Positions 42,301-52,751 of a stretch of 64,000 nucleotides of DNA are shown here, piece after piece (within the stretch, counting starts at the first letter, position 1; every line of letters begins with the position of its first letter). The notes beneath the pieces were generated by a model, which was not told the origin of the DNA, made no database searches, and worked only from the letters and a program-made list of their open reading frames with translations. A program made the translations under genes and the position numbers. Origin of the DNA: Rachicladosporium sp. CCFEE 5018. Lineage: Eukaryota; Ascomycota; Dothideomycetes; Cladosporiales; Cladosporiaceae. The stretch spans positions 1-64,000 of the forward strand of contig KZ111178.1 in the NCBI GenBank assembly GCA_002077045.2, written 5' to 3'.

Positions 42301-45300
42301 TGGCGAGCGTCTTACGCCTTCTCTTTGCATGTAAGCCACGCAGGTATTCAACCTCGTGCGACAAGTCCATGTCCTTGATGCGGGTTTGAATATGATTGAT
42401 GACCTCAACGATCGTTGCCGCAGTCTCGGGGTACGCATTGACTTCAATGCTGGGTGTACGGACGAATACGTTACGCTCGTACTTGCCAACTGCAGTCTTC
42501 TGCAGAGTCATGTCCATTACGATCGCAAGGGTCATGTTGCCGGCCGGCTTGCGATGCGCATCTGTGTGGACGACCAGGCTGGCCCCGATGTCATGCATTG
42601 CTGCTCGTACCTCCGGGATAAGAGACTTCTCGCCGGCCGCTACAATGTTGACGTTCGACGCGTGGATGTGTAGAGAGCCAAATCCAAGTTGCAAGTGAGC
42701 AGTGGAATCCGCCCCAAGATGTGGCGTCGTGGCCGACACTCTAATACCCAAAAGAGCGAAGCGAATATCGTACACAAACGTCTTGCTACTCGCCATTGGT
42801 TTCTCGACAATCTCGAGATCGGATCCAGACTTGTAGACGTCCTTCGCATGAAGCTTAATGTCGTCAATGCCAGACTCAACCGCCTCGAGCACGGCTTTGA
42901 CTTCAGGCTTGCTGAGAACCCCTATCAATGCTTGCACAGCTGCTGCATCGATCTCGATAGTATTGATGGACGTTGCAGAGGTTAGTCGAGTCTCCTTCGA
43001 ACCAAGCTCTAGGCCAACATTGCCATTGATCGGAGGCACTTCAAGCAGCGCCTGCCTGTCATCGTTCGACTTGCCGCGAGAGATGAAAGAGTGAACCTGA
43101 CCACCAACATCAAAGTCGACGCTGAAAGTGTCTTTTCCGGATTTCGGGACGCAACGTATACTTGAGCTAGTCCCTTCCAACCGGTACTGCAGAGCCTTCA
43201 GTAGGGATATATTGAGCACGAGCTTGCCCGCGAGTATAGCCGCATTGAACTTGAATGTCGGTGCTGCGACTGAGGGCACATTATCATGCTGTTGCGCGGG
43301 AGCCATTTGCTGCCCAGCCTTCGCCATCTCGACGATGGCTTGCACACGAGGGACCTCGTCACCAATGATGTGGTCCACTACATGCAAGATACCAGCGACC
43401 TGCTCCTTCACGTCGATGTAGAACGCATCGTAGCCAGCAGCCACTGTCACTCGGCCGATGTTGGGCGCGCCCTTCGCAGGCTGCAGATGATCCACATATA
43501 TACGAGGTGAGCTTAGCTCGGTCTTCCAGATGCAGGCGGACTTGCTGTGGCATTCTGTAAGTGCACTGCTGGCATTGATGACAGCATTTATGCATTGTCC
43601 GTATTGCTCGTTGGCCTGTGAAGTTCCAATGAGAGACATCCGCAGCTCTTCAGCGCGTGATTGATGCTTGATGTTGAGGGTCTGTAGAGTGATACTTCCG
43701 GACTCCGTGGCAACAATGATGTGCAAGTCTTGACGCTCAATCTCTTCGCTGAGCAGACTCTGCGACATACCACGCTGGGGCTGAGGGGGTCGCGTATCAC
43801 GTTGAATCTCCAGAGCCTTTGGGATCGCTACCTCGACTAGATCCAGTAGACTCCAGTGGAAATGGAAGTCCGTGGCATTCGAATGGAATTGCACCACAGT
43901 TTTGGTGCGCAGGTTCTCCTCCACGAGCATTAGTCCAGTCGGCTTGCTTGCCGGAGTCACTTCCATTGCGAGATTGAGCTCTTCGACTAGCACCCAGCTC
44001 GCCTCGGCCCCTTCACCAACGGCCAGGCGGAGTGACTCGGAATCCAGCGTGATGGCTGTCGGCGCCATAGCAGACATCTCGGGAGCTTTCTCGTCAGGCC
44101 CGAAGAGAGTCTTGAAGACCGTCGTCTGGCTAATGTTTGGCACATCCCAGTTGCGACGCTGTGCCCAATTGTCAAGTATGTGTTGTGGCGCTTGTGGCGC
44201 GACGACTATGTCGTCAGGTCGAAGTTGGGTTTCGAGGCTTCGGATGATCTCTCTAGGCATGCATTGCAATGCATGGCGGAAGCGAGCGAGTATCTTCCAA
44301 GACTCCTGGTTGCGGAAGTGATCCTTGTATGCTCTGAGGATGTACACCATTCGAGACATAAAGATGGGGTCACCAATATGCTCATCGTGCAGCGTTATCG
44401 TGTAGAGTAGCAATTTGAGTCGCGCCTGTGCTGCCGCACCCACCCTCTCCAACGTAGCCTGCATATCGAGCACCAGAGGAGCAATGCGCTGAGCCAGAGA
44501 CGCTAGGTAGACTGCCTTCGAAGCACTCATTAGTAATGCAACATCTCTGACACTGCAGTGTAGAGTCCGTGATGCCGACATAGCGACCCACATGGTCAAA
44601 TCATCCACGCTTACAGCCAGCGCGCAGTCGTCGGGCATGAACCCAGATTGAGCATGAACTGCCGCTTTCAGTGATGCGAGAGTAGCGTGAACGGCATGCA
44701 CTGGAGTACCTACGCCGGACGCAGGCAACGTCTTCTGGCGGAACATGAAGGCCAAGGATTGTAACGAGAGGTCTGCATTGTCATGCTGCTGCTCTTCATC
44801 ATTTGGATGTCGTACGCGCAATGTTCCAGAAGGCAGATCGAGCTTCACCTCAACGATAGCTCCTTTCGGAAGGCGTGCTTGCTGGAGTCCTGCTATCGTG
44901 CCCATCGCACTGATCTGGAAGTCATCCAGTACATCATCAGGTCGTCGAGGTTGTACTATGCGCACCAGATCTGCAGCTACCTGGGCGACGCCGGGCTCGA
45001 TATATATTCTGATCCCAGGCACGACCTTGATCAATATCGAGGTATGGCTGAAGTTCTCATCGCCGTCCGAATCTCCTATGATGTCTGGCAGAACTGTGTC
45101 AGGAACATCGTCCGGACTTTCCGAGGCGAATGTGGGGACATCGCGCTCATCTGGAATCAGCAAATGGAGTGGAAAGTAGGGTTGAGCAAAGGTGCTAGCA
45201 GACGCCAAAGTTGCCGGCGCGATGCCAATCTTGCCGCGTGCTTGAACCTCAAATCGAGCATCGTTACTTCTCGATGTTCTTTCACCGCTGAACCTCGAGC

Positions 45301-48300
45301 TACTATTCTGGCGTATTGAGGCCGCTAACGACGACGACGAAGCCTTCGAGCGCAGCCCCTTGGCGACCACTGACGATTGCCCTGATCTTACGGAATGCGG
45401 TCTTGATGATCTTTGATCGGGATTGCGCAGAGGAGCAGGATAGAAGGGATAGGGCATGTACGCTGGATCCGCGTTTGCGCCCAGCGGCATCCCACAGCTT
45501 CCTCCAGCAGCGGCGGAGCCCGAGTGTAACAAGAATGGCACGCGATGAGTGCGACTGTCCTGCTCGCGAACGTAGCTTTTCTGTTTGGCGGTCTCGGCAC
45601 TAAAGTGGAGTTTGCGCCCGACTACATGAAGTAGTACGCTCGTTTGAAAGAAAGCATATGTTCTGGCCGGCTCCTTGTAATTACTGTGTGCACGATGCCG
45701 GGCGAGAGTCGAAGAGTCGACGCAAGCGAGAGCGAGATTCGGTACCTCGACTGTGACACGCTGTGAGAATACTTCATCGGCCGAATCGTTGAACTTGACG
45801 ATGACAGGGTCTGTTGAAGCAATGATTGCATTGGCTCCGACGTGCAAGCCTACGCGAATGATGTCCGTCTTGAGCTGCAGAAAAGTGGCGTCAAACACCA
45901 TGATTGGTGCCTCCAGCGGCAGTGCGTTCTCACGGTCGGAAAAGGCGAAAGTGAAGGCTTTCGCCGCCAGCGCCGCGTCATGCACAAAGCTCTCGCAGCA
46001 TTCTCCAAGTATAGCTCCGACGTCGACATACCATGTCGCCATGTAGGCAGGCTCGGTTGGTGGCAGTCCGAATGCTCTGTGACCATCGAGGTCCACATGC
46101 TTGATGAAGAGTTGAGTGTTGGATCGATCGCTGGTCGGTGATTGAGCATCTCCTACTGTCGATGCTTGCAGCACGCTGATGGGCGAGAAATTGATGGCAA
46201 GGTCCATATAATAACTTGCAACACGAAGGTCAATGGCGCCGTGTTGCAGCTCGACGCTGATGAAGTCTGCAGCTGTATAAAGACTGGTTGGAAAGAGGAC
46301 TTTAGCATCTTCGGCTGCAATACACAGTATGACATCCATCTCTTTGCCTAGCTGTGGCTTCGGTAGACTGGCAGTCGCTTTGTTAGCTTCGTTGGCGTTG
46401 TCACCAGCATCCTGGAACTCCTCGAGAGTCTTGAAGTGTACGTAATCACCAAAGTAATTTTCCTTAACATTGATGAGGAGCCGCACAAGGTAACCGTGAG
46501 CTTTCATGGAGAGTCCGTACCCGACTAGGTCCATGCGGAGCACATCGACTAAGCCGGGCGAAGACTCAGCGTTAGCACAGAAAGACCCTTTCAGGGTGAG
46601 CTTCGGAAGCTCAGCGACTTGCTTGTCTGTCAGAAAGGTATTGATTGTGTTTCTTGAAGAATTGAGTAATCGCGTTCGCATGTCCTGCGACAGTACGTCG
46701 AATGTAATGTTCGACTGCTTCGGTCGATATAGTTCGAGTGGTATCTCGAGAACTGCATGTAATGACTTGCCCTCGAGTGTCAGGAAGTCGTTCTTGTCGA
46801 AGTCCGCCGGCTCGTTGACGATGTTGGCATCGTTAGTGTTGAGATACATGCACCATTCCCGGAAATGCAGATCCATCCCATACTTGAATGGTACGAATGT
46901 GTAGAAGTCAGCAGGAGGACCAGATGACCAGTCATTGACGAGATCCTGTATGAGGAACATGTGGTCGCGAAGTATGAAGAGCTCAAGCTTGTCGCATACA
47001 ATCTTGAACGGCCAGTCTCGCAGAGCTCGCCACTCTCTGGCATACGAAAGATCCGCATCCATCGTCAAGGCTCCTGCACGCCACAACAGGCCGTGGTTCA
47101 CGCTGCTGGTGATCTCGGTGCCCTTCACGTCCAAGGCTAGGTCACTGCGGTAGCCATCATGTCGCGAGAACATGTCCATGGTGTAGTTCACGGTCGAGTC
47201 AGCTTTCACGGTGACATCGAGCCAGGCATATGGTCTTGCGTCGATCGCCGGTCCTTTTTTGCCCTTCTGCCGTCGGCGATGGCGATGCTTTCGCGGCCTG
47301 TGCTTGCCATCGACAACCTCTGCTTCCGTGAATGCCTCTGTACCACTGCCGCCAGTCTTGCCTCGCCACTTAAAGTCTTTGGAGGACTCTCGAGTAGGGA
47401 TTCGAAGCGTGACATCCTGCTCCACCGACACGAAGATCTTGAAGACTGTACAGATACGAGTTTCGCCAGGCTTTAGTCTTGGGTACGGCGTTGCGTCTAC
47501 ATACGATGCTGGAAAGAAAGCATGCTGCAGGTTGATACGCTGTCTGTCAGCCCATGGTCCGTAAACGATAGATCCGCCATGGACGGCGAAGTCAAGTCCA
47601 TAGGCAGGGGGGGCTGAGCCATTGATGTCATCACTTTGGTTCGAGGCAGACTGTTCATTAGCAGTTCCCTGATCCGTTGGTACAGCACCTGGTATGTCCC
47701 AGTAGAATCGCATGTCTACTTGAGGACAGTCCACAAGTGTTGAAGCCTTCGCATACTCGACACTTTGCCATACTTCCGCGCCGTTTATCTCGCTATCGTC
47801 CAGATATCGCAGTAAGCCGTGCCACTGGGCTTCGCCAGGAACTGCCTGGTGTCCATTTGTCTTTACCGGTTTCTCACCGCCGTGCCTCGTCGACATGTTG
47901 CGGACTGACCCCCCACTCGATCGCCGCCATACAAATGCTGCCTTGAAGTTGTCTATGAAACCCTGTAGCTTCCGCAGCACATTGCTAGCCAAGGAATGTT
48001 CCGCATCTCTCTCGCCTTCCCTCTCGCGTAAGATGCGCTGTGCAGCATCTAGTTGAGTCTCTTTGAAGTCTCTATTCGGCTTCATCGACACGTTGACGTT
48101 CTTGAATTGAAAGTTGAACAGAAGCTTGAACAAGTCAAGGGTGCCGGCGGCGCCCGCATCCACGGTTCCAGAAGCGCTGTCAAGCTTTGCAACCACAACA
48201 CTGGTAGTGGTGGAATTACCGACCGCGGCAGCAGCCTTCTTGCACTCAATTAAAATCGGGAACACTCGCAGGGACGAAGGAATCTGCGGTGAAGAACGCT

Positions 48301-49027
48301 CGGATGACTGCTCTCCTGTGCGAGCTGTGGTGATCGGCGTGAGGTCCGGCGTGGGATCACTCTTCACTGCTCCATCCATCGAGTCTGACGGAGTCCACTG
48401 TTTCTCGGTCTTCTCATGTGATCCTCGCGCCTTACCCTCACTTTCTGTGTGCTTCGCCACGGCCTCCATAATCCCATCGTAGGCCGGACTACGGTTGTAG
48501 AGGAAAGCCTCCACGCCCGAAACCTTCACAGAGATTCGACATGGGAACTCCTTCTTCCGTTTACCACCCGCCTCTGCGTTGCCCACGCTTCTACTCCTTG
48601 GCTTGCTGCCGCCCTCTGCACTGCTCTCACTCTTGGCCCTGCTCCCACTGGCACTCCTGGAACGCTGCTTGAGCGGATCTTCACTGGAGTCCTGGAAGAT
48701 CTCGGCCTCTTGCACCGCTCTCAACCAGTATCGCCACGTGATGTGACCATCATGGACAAGCACAGTCTCGTTATGTGCATGGTAGCGAATGCTTTTGAAG
48801 AACAGTCTCCCGCCAAGTAGACTGATCTGGAGCGCAGATATATCGATGTACGCTCGGTACTTGTGCCATGTCCATGCTCGTATCCCGTATGAAAGTACAG
48901 TGGCGAACAGGCGATTGAAGTAGAAAAGGAAGAACAAGGCCAGTACCGCGGATACGAGCAAGTCAACCTGGAAGATCCAGTTGAAGCCTCCTGTTGGGCC
49001 CAGAGGCTGCGCTGTCAAGTCCGCCAT
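39389..49027 (-). CDS. CSF1: CSF1, bridge-like lipid transfer protein (BLTP1/Tweek family)
   Basis: One uninterrupted reading of 3212 residues from ATG 49027 (an in-frame extension to 49039 has no ATG). The N-terminus FNWIFQVDLLVSAVLALFF gives one membrane anchor, then FYFNRLFATVLSYGIRAWTW and LQISLLGGRLFFKSIRYHAH, the family's most conserved block. The remaining length is beta-rich with many short amphipathic repeats, as expected for the hydrophobic groove of repeating-beta-groove proteins. It ends with YERILGSS. Yeast Csf1 is an ER-anchored lipid bridge needed at low temperature and for GPI-anchor lipid supply. Length is normal for filamentous fungi. It is the longest gene of the window and has no intron. 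The last 1.16 kb is also present on contig B. Confidence 0.95.
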   Translation of the reverse strand: MADLTAQPLGPTGGFNWIFQVDLLVSAVLALFFLFYFNRLFATVLSYGIRAWTWHKYRAYIDISALQISLLGGRLFFKSIRYHAHNETVLVHDGHITWRYWLRAVQEAEIFQDSSEDPLKQRSRSASGSRAKSESSAEGGSKPRSRSVGNAEAGGKRKKEFPCRISVKVSGVEAFLYNRSPAYDGIMEAVAKHTESEGKARGSHEKTEKQWTPSDSMDGAVKSDPTPDLTPITTARTGEQSSERSSPQIPSSLRVFPILIECKKAAAAVGNSTTTSVVVAKLDSASGTVDAGAAGTLDLFKLLFNFQFKNVNVSMKPNRDFKETQLDAAQRILREREGERDAEHSLASNVLRKLQGFIDNFKAAFVWRRSSGGSVRNMSTRHGGEKPVKTNGHQAVPGEAQWHGLLRYLDDSEINGAEVWQSVEYAKASTLVDCPQVDMRFYWDIPGAVPTDQGTANEQSASNQSDDINGSAPPAYGLDFAVHGGSIVYGPWADRQRINLQHAFFPASYVDATPYPRLKPGETRICTVFKIFVSVEQDVTLRIPTRESSKDFKWRGKTGGSGTEAFTEAEVVDGKHRPRKHRHRRRQKGKKGPAIDARPYAWLDVTVKADSTVNYTMDMFSRHDGYRSDLALDVKGTEITSSVNHGLLWRAGALTMDADLSYAREWRALRDWPFKIVCDKLELFILRDHMFLIQDLVNDWSSGPPADFYTFVPFKYGMDLHFREWCMYLNTNDANIVNEPADFDKNDFLTLEGKSLHAVLEIPLELYRPKQSNITFDVLSQDMRTRLLNSSRNTINTFLTDKQVAELPKLTLKGSFCANAESSPGLVDVLRMDLVGYGLSMKAHGYLVRLLINVKENYFGDYVHFKTLEEFQDAGDNANEANKATASLPKPQLGKEMDVILCIAAEDAKVLFPTSLYTAADFISVELQHGAIDLRVASYYMDLAINFSPISVLQASTVGDAQSPTSDRSNTQLFIKHVDLDGHRAFGLPPTEPAYMATWYVDVGAILGECCESFVHDAALAAKAFTFAFSDRENALPLEAPIMVFDATFLQLKTDIIRVGLHVGANAIIASTDPVIVKFNDSADEVFSQRVTVEVPNLALACVDSSTLARHRAHSNYKEPARTYAFFQTSVLLHVVGRKLHFSAETAKQKSYVREQDSRTHRVPFLLHSGSAAAGGSCGMPLGANADPAYMPYPFYPAPLRNPDQRSSRPHSVRSGQSSVVAKGLRSKASSSSLAASIRQNSSSRFSGERTSRSNDARFEVQARGKIGIAPATLASASTFAQPYFPLHLLIPDERDVPTFASESPDDVPDTVLPDIIGDSDGDENFSHTSILIKVVPGIRIYIEPGVAQVAADLVRIVQPRRPDDVLDDFQISAMGTIAGLQQARLPKGAIVEVKLDLPSGTLRVRHPNDEEQQHDNADLSLQSLAFMFRQKTLPASGVGTPVHAVHATLASLKAAVHAQSGFMPDDCALAVSVDDLTMWVAMSASRTLHCSVRDVALLMSASKAVYLASLAQRIAPLVLDMQATLERVGAAAQARLKLLLYTITLHDEHIGDPIFMSRMVYILRAYKDHFRNQESWKILARFRHALQCMPREIIRSLETQLRPDDIVVAPQAPQHILDNWAQRRNWDVPNISQTTVFKTLFGPDEKAPEMSAMAPTAITLDSESLRLAVGEGAEASWVLVEELNLAMEVTPASKPTGLMLVEENLRTKTVVQFHSNATDFHFHWSLLDLVEVAIPKALEIQRDTRPPQPQRGMSQSLLSEEIERQDLHIIVATESGSITLQTLNIKHQSRAEELRMSLIGTSQANEQYGQCINAVINASSALTECHSKSACIWKTELSSPRIYVDHLQPAKGAPNIGRVTVAAGYDAFYIDVKEQVAGILHVVDHIIGDEVPRVQAIVEMAKAGQQMAPAQQHDNVPSVAAPTFKFNAAILAGKLVLNISLLKALQYRLEGTSSSIRCVPKSGKDTFSVDFDVGGQVHSFISRGKSNDDRQALLEVPPINGNVGLELGSKETRLTSATSINTIEIDAAAVQALIGVLSKPEVKAVLEAVESGIDDIKLHAKDVYKSGSDLEIVEKPMASSKTFVYDIRFALLGIRVSATTPHLGADSTAHLQLGFGSLHIHASNVNIVAAGEKSLIPEVRAAMHDIGASLVVHTDAHRKPAGNMTLAIVMDMTLQKTAVGKYERNVFVRTPSIEVNAYPETAATIVEVINHIQTRIKDMDLSHEVEYLRGLHAKRRRKTLANLGSSDKDGVEEPIESPTFSPNELLEARFKFELSGMQIAWLVDSPPTKRAERGVADLVLSLAKVELAARGLNEAKLSILDLQLQLVPKRADKRLRTLNSALLPEIGFGVAYSTESKKRSLTIKATGKPLDLRLDTKFMVPVTGVQKSIEHAIGQFKAGTSLWESVPTASGLPRTNPFSGRSFALLQVEADFAGAEVYLQGATPAAASSIPDANQPPKHEVQHGRYGQFAPETGLMHTTLRAPGAALKLEYKRLESRPAINGELRIDASTNLLLPNVVQLIREIAASVKEVVKDQEGGTPATPKPKPDYKPQQRFFEDENIVQADPTAFFGKTKVNLGLRICRQEFGLTCQPIAKVDTKAELEDFYVTMNTIEADEHGHFFAMSALLTKLKVSVKHAYSREPTFAFDMDSVTLSLMNSKHFSGVSGISAILKIAPTKTSINGKQLQDLLLFREIWLPPEIRSSRPVAQTPRNLQADDYLVQRYQAVSAAAAFPWNATVSISELRVDLDLGQSIGKSSFTIANLWASSQKTSNYEQMLCIGLDDMAVKSTGRMSGFIDLNKLGVRTSIQWAEDASAVRQTPLIQASIGFDRLRTKAAFDYQAFAFGDIEGFDFLMYNVQNRQRDGRDRLAAVLDCDKTYTFCTSTSPAQAFSLYQAFDRLISEKQAAFTQSLKDIEKHIRRESVIVPTRFGPQVTMSPTKTSPTGTRTPLSLHTDVVITLGTISIGAFPSTFFDSQILKLEANNIQARFAVGLEKGKLHSGLGMTLGQLQVALAAAKRMTVPKTLGDINVDEIIASAVGAKGGTILRVPKVVASMQTWQAPQANEIEYIFKSLFEGKVDVGWNLNRINFVQGMYITHTRALAARLGKALPPSAVKITADLLEDTTTPSAATEQHKITAEVNLPQSKYSYIPLEPPVIETPQLRDMGEATPPLEWIGLNRERLPGVTHQVLIVGLLEVAKEVEDAYERILGSS

Positions 49028-49696
49028 GTCGTACGGCAATCCAATGCCGCAGACTACAGGCGATACTCATGCTGCCCAAAGACGTGACAACAATGTAGTC
49101 AAGCTCCCGAGGAGCTGTTCCTCGAGTGCATTCACATGTCCGCGCGTGCGAGTGACAAAAGAAGCGGCCCTAAGCGATTGGGAGGCTTCGCGATTTCTCC
49201 CAATTGCAACTGGAGTACAACTGGTCCCAGTCAAGGTCGGTGCGTCAGACATGAGCGATGTCATATCTGAGTTCTCCTCAAGAAGTGCTGACAAGCATGA
49301 CCAGCTGTAGCGTCGAGAAGCAATCCCATATGGTCGTCTACATGTCGTTCTCTTCTTTTGTCAACTGTCAAGATAAGGTTCAAGCCTGCGTGCGGCTCGG
49401 CGGGACGATCGATCTGCCGCGTGAGCTTCGTTTGCGTGAAACATTTGTTCGATCATCGAGCTTGACCTTGTATTGACCTCCGAGGATCGAGAACGCCCCG
49501 TGCCTTGACAGACACAGCCCACATAAATAGCCTCGCTTGGACTGCTGGACGAAGACAGATCCGAGTTTTATGTCGAAGCTAGTTGTAGCCAGGCTCTCAC
49601 AGGAGCAGCAGAACGGCAACTCACTCCCGCAGTCGCATCGATAGCAGCACTACCCTGCTTCCAGGGATCTGGGAAGGCAGAGTGGCACCCATCAAG
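49028..49696. promoter_or_regulatory. Divergent promoter CSF1 / RBM26-like gene
   Basis: 669 bp between two start codons pointing apart. Short open frames only. No named motif seen. Confidence 0.4.
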
Positions 49697-50230
49697 ATGC
49701 ACCTCGATGACAATGAGTCTGAATCACTCAAAACATGGGTCATCAAGCGTCTATCAGATATTTCTGACGCCGACAGCGATGTGCTGGCCGATTACGTGTT
49801 GGCTTTGGTAAAAAGCGACGACCCAGATGCGGTGGTTAGAGACACATGCATTACGAATCTCCAGGACTTCCTTCAGGACAGCACGGAATCGTTTGTTGAC
49901 GAAGTCATTGCCGTGATCACTAAGAAGCAGTTTAATCCGTCTCATGTCCCCGCAACGACAGGAGTCGCGCCAAACGGTAATGGATCGCTCAAACGCAGCC
50001 TCCAAGATGATGGCGAGGCAGAGAGCTTGCCGCATTATGGCGACGTCGGGCATCGGCCCAGCAAGCAGATGCGTCGCGGAAACGCACGCGGTGGACGCTT
50101 TCAACAACCGCCACAGCAGCAGTGGCAACCTGGAAACCAGCTGCCGGCACCTCCAAATGCACCGACAGTGGACGGGAATAGTCCCTTTGCGGCTTTGTTG
50201 GCGATGCAACAGATGATGGGTCTACCTCCT
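49697..50230 (+). CDS. RBM26/27-like RNA-binding protein, N-terminal part
   Basis: ATG at 49697; the codon at 49682 in the same frame is GTG. The first about 85 residues (LKTWVIKRLSDISDADSDVL, ADYVLALVKSDD, LQDFLQDSTESFVDEVI) form the PWI-like helical fold of RBM26/27 and the fission yeast Rmn1 group, which acts in nuclear RNA turnover. A Gln/Pro-rich region and FAALLAMQQMMGLPP follow, then the fourth join cuts the gene. The CCCH zinc finger and RRM expected next are missing. Family assignment is fairly good, from the N-terminal domain only. Confidence 0.7.
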
Positions 50231-50330
50231 NNNNNNNNNNNNNNNNNNNNNNNNNNNNNNNNNNNNNNNNNNNNNNNNNNNNNNNNNNNNNNNNNNNNNN
50301 NNNNNNNNNNNNNNNNNNNNNNNNNNNNNN
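50231..50330. other. Scaffold join 4 (100 N)
   Basis: Exactly 100 N. The left side is the N-terminus of an RNA-binding protein, the right side the middle of nitrate reductase, both plus strand. At least the rest of the first gene, an intergenic region and about 340 codons of the second must be missing, so the real distance is several kb or the join is wrong. Confidence 0.95.
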
Positions 50331-52042
50331 ACATGAGGAGCAGCTGTGCTTGGTGGGATCGGAGCCGAGTTATCGAGTGAAAGGGTACGCATATGGCGGG
50401 GGCGGTCGAAGAGTCACGAGAGTGGAGCTCTCAATAGACAAGGGCGTAACATGGCGACTAGCAAACATCGACTACGCCGAGGATCGCTATCGGGAAGCAG
50501 GGCGGCAACAGCTGTACGGTGGCGAGATGGACCTCGAGTGGCGGGAAAATTCGTTTTGTTGGTGCTTCTGGAACATCGACATGACCGTCTCGGAGCTGGC
50601 GGCGTCAAACGACCTACTTGTACGCGCAATGGATGACAGCATGAATCTGCAGCCAAGAGACATGTACTGGAGTGTACTGGGTATGATGAACAACCCCTGG
50701 TATCGAATCACCATCAGTAAGGAGAACGACTACCTAAGATTCGAGCACCCTACACAGCCAGCTCTTATGCCTGGAGGCTGGATGGAACGGGTGAAGAAAG
50801 CTGGTGGTAACCTCACAAACGGGTACTGGGGTGAGAGAATCGAAGGCGGCGATGCTCCTGAGCCGGTGACGGAAGCCGCAGCAGAGATTAAGATGACGAA
50901 ACACGGTCTGGAGAAGGCCATAACGATTGACGAATTACGAAAGCATGACGGGGAGGATGAGCCATGGTTTGTGGTGAACGGTGAAGTGTACGACGGAACG
51001 GCCTTTCTCAAGGAGCACCCAGGTGGCGCCACGAGTATCTTCTCGGCAGCTGGACTGGACAGCAGCGACGAGTTTATGGCAATACGTGGGTGACACACTG
51101 GCTTGCTTGACAATTTGATACTGATGATCAACAGATAGCGATACAGCAAAAACCATGATGACAGACTATCACATCGGCTCGCTGGACGAAGATGGCCGTA
51201 CAACGCTCTCGACCAACGATGTTCAACCCGCCCCGTCTGCCATACCATCATCCAAGTTCCTCGATTCACGCAGCTGGAAGCGCGCGACACTTCACACCAA
51301 GACTACGGTGTCGTGGGATACGAGGATCTTCCGCTTCAAACTCGAGCACGACGCTCAAACGCTCGGTCTACCGACAGGCCAACATCTGATGATTCGACTC
51401 CGCGATCCGGTGACACGAGAAGCGATCATCCGATCGTACACACCCATCTCCGAGACCAGTCAAGAAGGCTTCATGGACGTGTTAGTGAAGATCTACTTCG
51501 ACACCAAAGAACGAAAGGGAGGCAAGATGTCTTTAGCCATGGACTCTTTGCCTGTTGGCCACTTCGTCGAGTTCAAGGGGCCGATAGGCAAGTTCGAGTA
51601 CCTTGGCAAGGGGTTGTGTGCTGTCAACGGGAAGGAACGGCAGATCAACACATTCCTGATGATCTGTGCTGGGAGTGGAATCACGCCGATATACCAAGTC
51701 TTCCGCGCTGTTATGCAAGATCGTGAGGACAAAACGAAATGTGTGGTCCTCGATGGCAACCGATTAATGGAAGACATATTGTGTAAGGTCGACCTTGATC
51801 GATTTGCGAAAGACAACGAGGAGAAGTGTCGGTTGCTGTATACTCTTACACAAGCACCTGAAAACTGGGAAGGACTAAAGGGCCGGATCGCAGCACCGCT
51901 GCTGAAGGAGCATGCGGTCAGAGAGGAATTCTGCGAGGGCGAGGCAATGGTCTTGATCTGTGGACCAGAGGCATTGGAGAAGAGCGTTCACAAAGCATTA
52001 CTCGAGATTGGGTGGAAGGACGAGGAGCTGATGTTCTTCTAG
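50331..52042 (+). CDS. niaD: Nitrate reductase [NADPH], C-terminal 553 residues
   Basis: Exons <50331..51085 and 51135..52042; the 49-nt intron rejoins DEFMAI to HSDTA inside the cytochrome b5 domain. Domain order: the end of the molybdenum-cofactor dimerisation domain (GYAYGGGGRRVTRVELS, MNNPWYRI), cytochrome b5 with heme-ligand HPGG, an FAD domain with RSYTPIS, and an NAD(P)H domain with CAGSGITPIYQV and ICGPE, ending in the typical Phe-Phe. The enzyme reduces nitrate to nitrite in the cytosol as the first step of nitrate assimilation. The N-terminal Mo-binding domain and the promoter are lost in the join. The reading frame of the first exon is fixed by HEEQLCLVGSEPSY. Confidence 0.95.
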
Positions 52043-52751
52043 CCGTGCATCGACCAGGCTTAGACAGACATTGGCTTCGCACTGCAGATTCGTTGGCAGA
52101 TCCACTGCGAATGACCGCAGTGGCTATGATGACTCACGTCTAAAATCAGTCCACATTGCTCAATATAGGCACCGCTTCCTATGCCTCCGCATCAGTGGTC
52201 GACCACAGCCACGATAGTAAGACTCATCTGCCGCCTGCAGTGGACGCCTGACTCGAACGATCGGAGTCGACGGACTTCAATATTGCCATCAAGTCTGTAC
52301 TTCGATCAACCGGAGATGTACCACCGTGAAAGAACAGACTTTTACAACTTGGTAATGCGATCGGACTTCACCTTGGCTCCACTCTGACTTCAACAGCAAC
52401 ATCAGGCCGTTTGGTTGCCTCGCATTGCTGAGCAATACTACGTCCAATGAGCATTCGACTCATCGACTGCAAAGCTCGTTTCCGTGATCGGTGTTCGAGC
52501 GTGACTGGATCTAGACCGACGCGACCTTGATGTCGTGTGCGCAAGTATATAGGTATAAGTACACTCGCATCCTCCTCGAAGGATGAGAAGGTAAGCAAAA
52601 CCAGACACGACACTCATACCACTCCACTGCGGTCATCAAGCAATACGATTCCAACAATCAGAGAGCTTTTATACAAGCCCATCGCCGTCTCCAATTACAT
52701 TACTTCAACATCAAATCTACTCGCAACACCACCCCTCCAACAGGATCAACT
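52043..52751. other. niaD 3' flank and leader of a small ORF
   Basis: 709 bp without a clear gene. The last about 100 bp (52640-52751) are AC-rich, like a fungal 5' leader. Confidence 0.4.
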
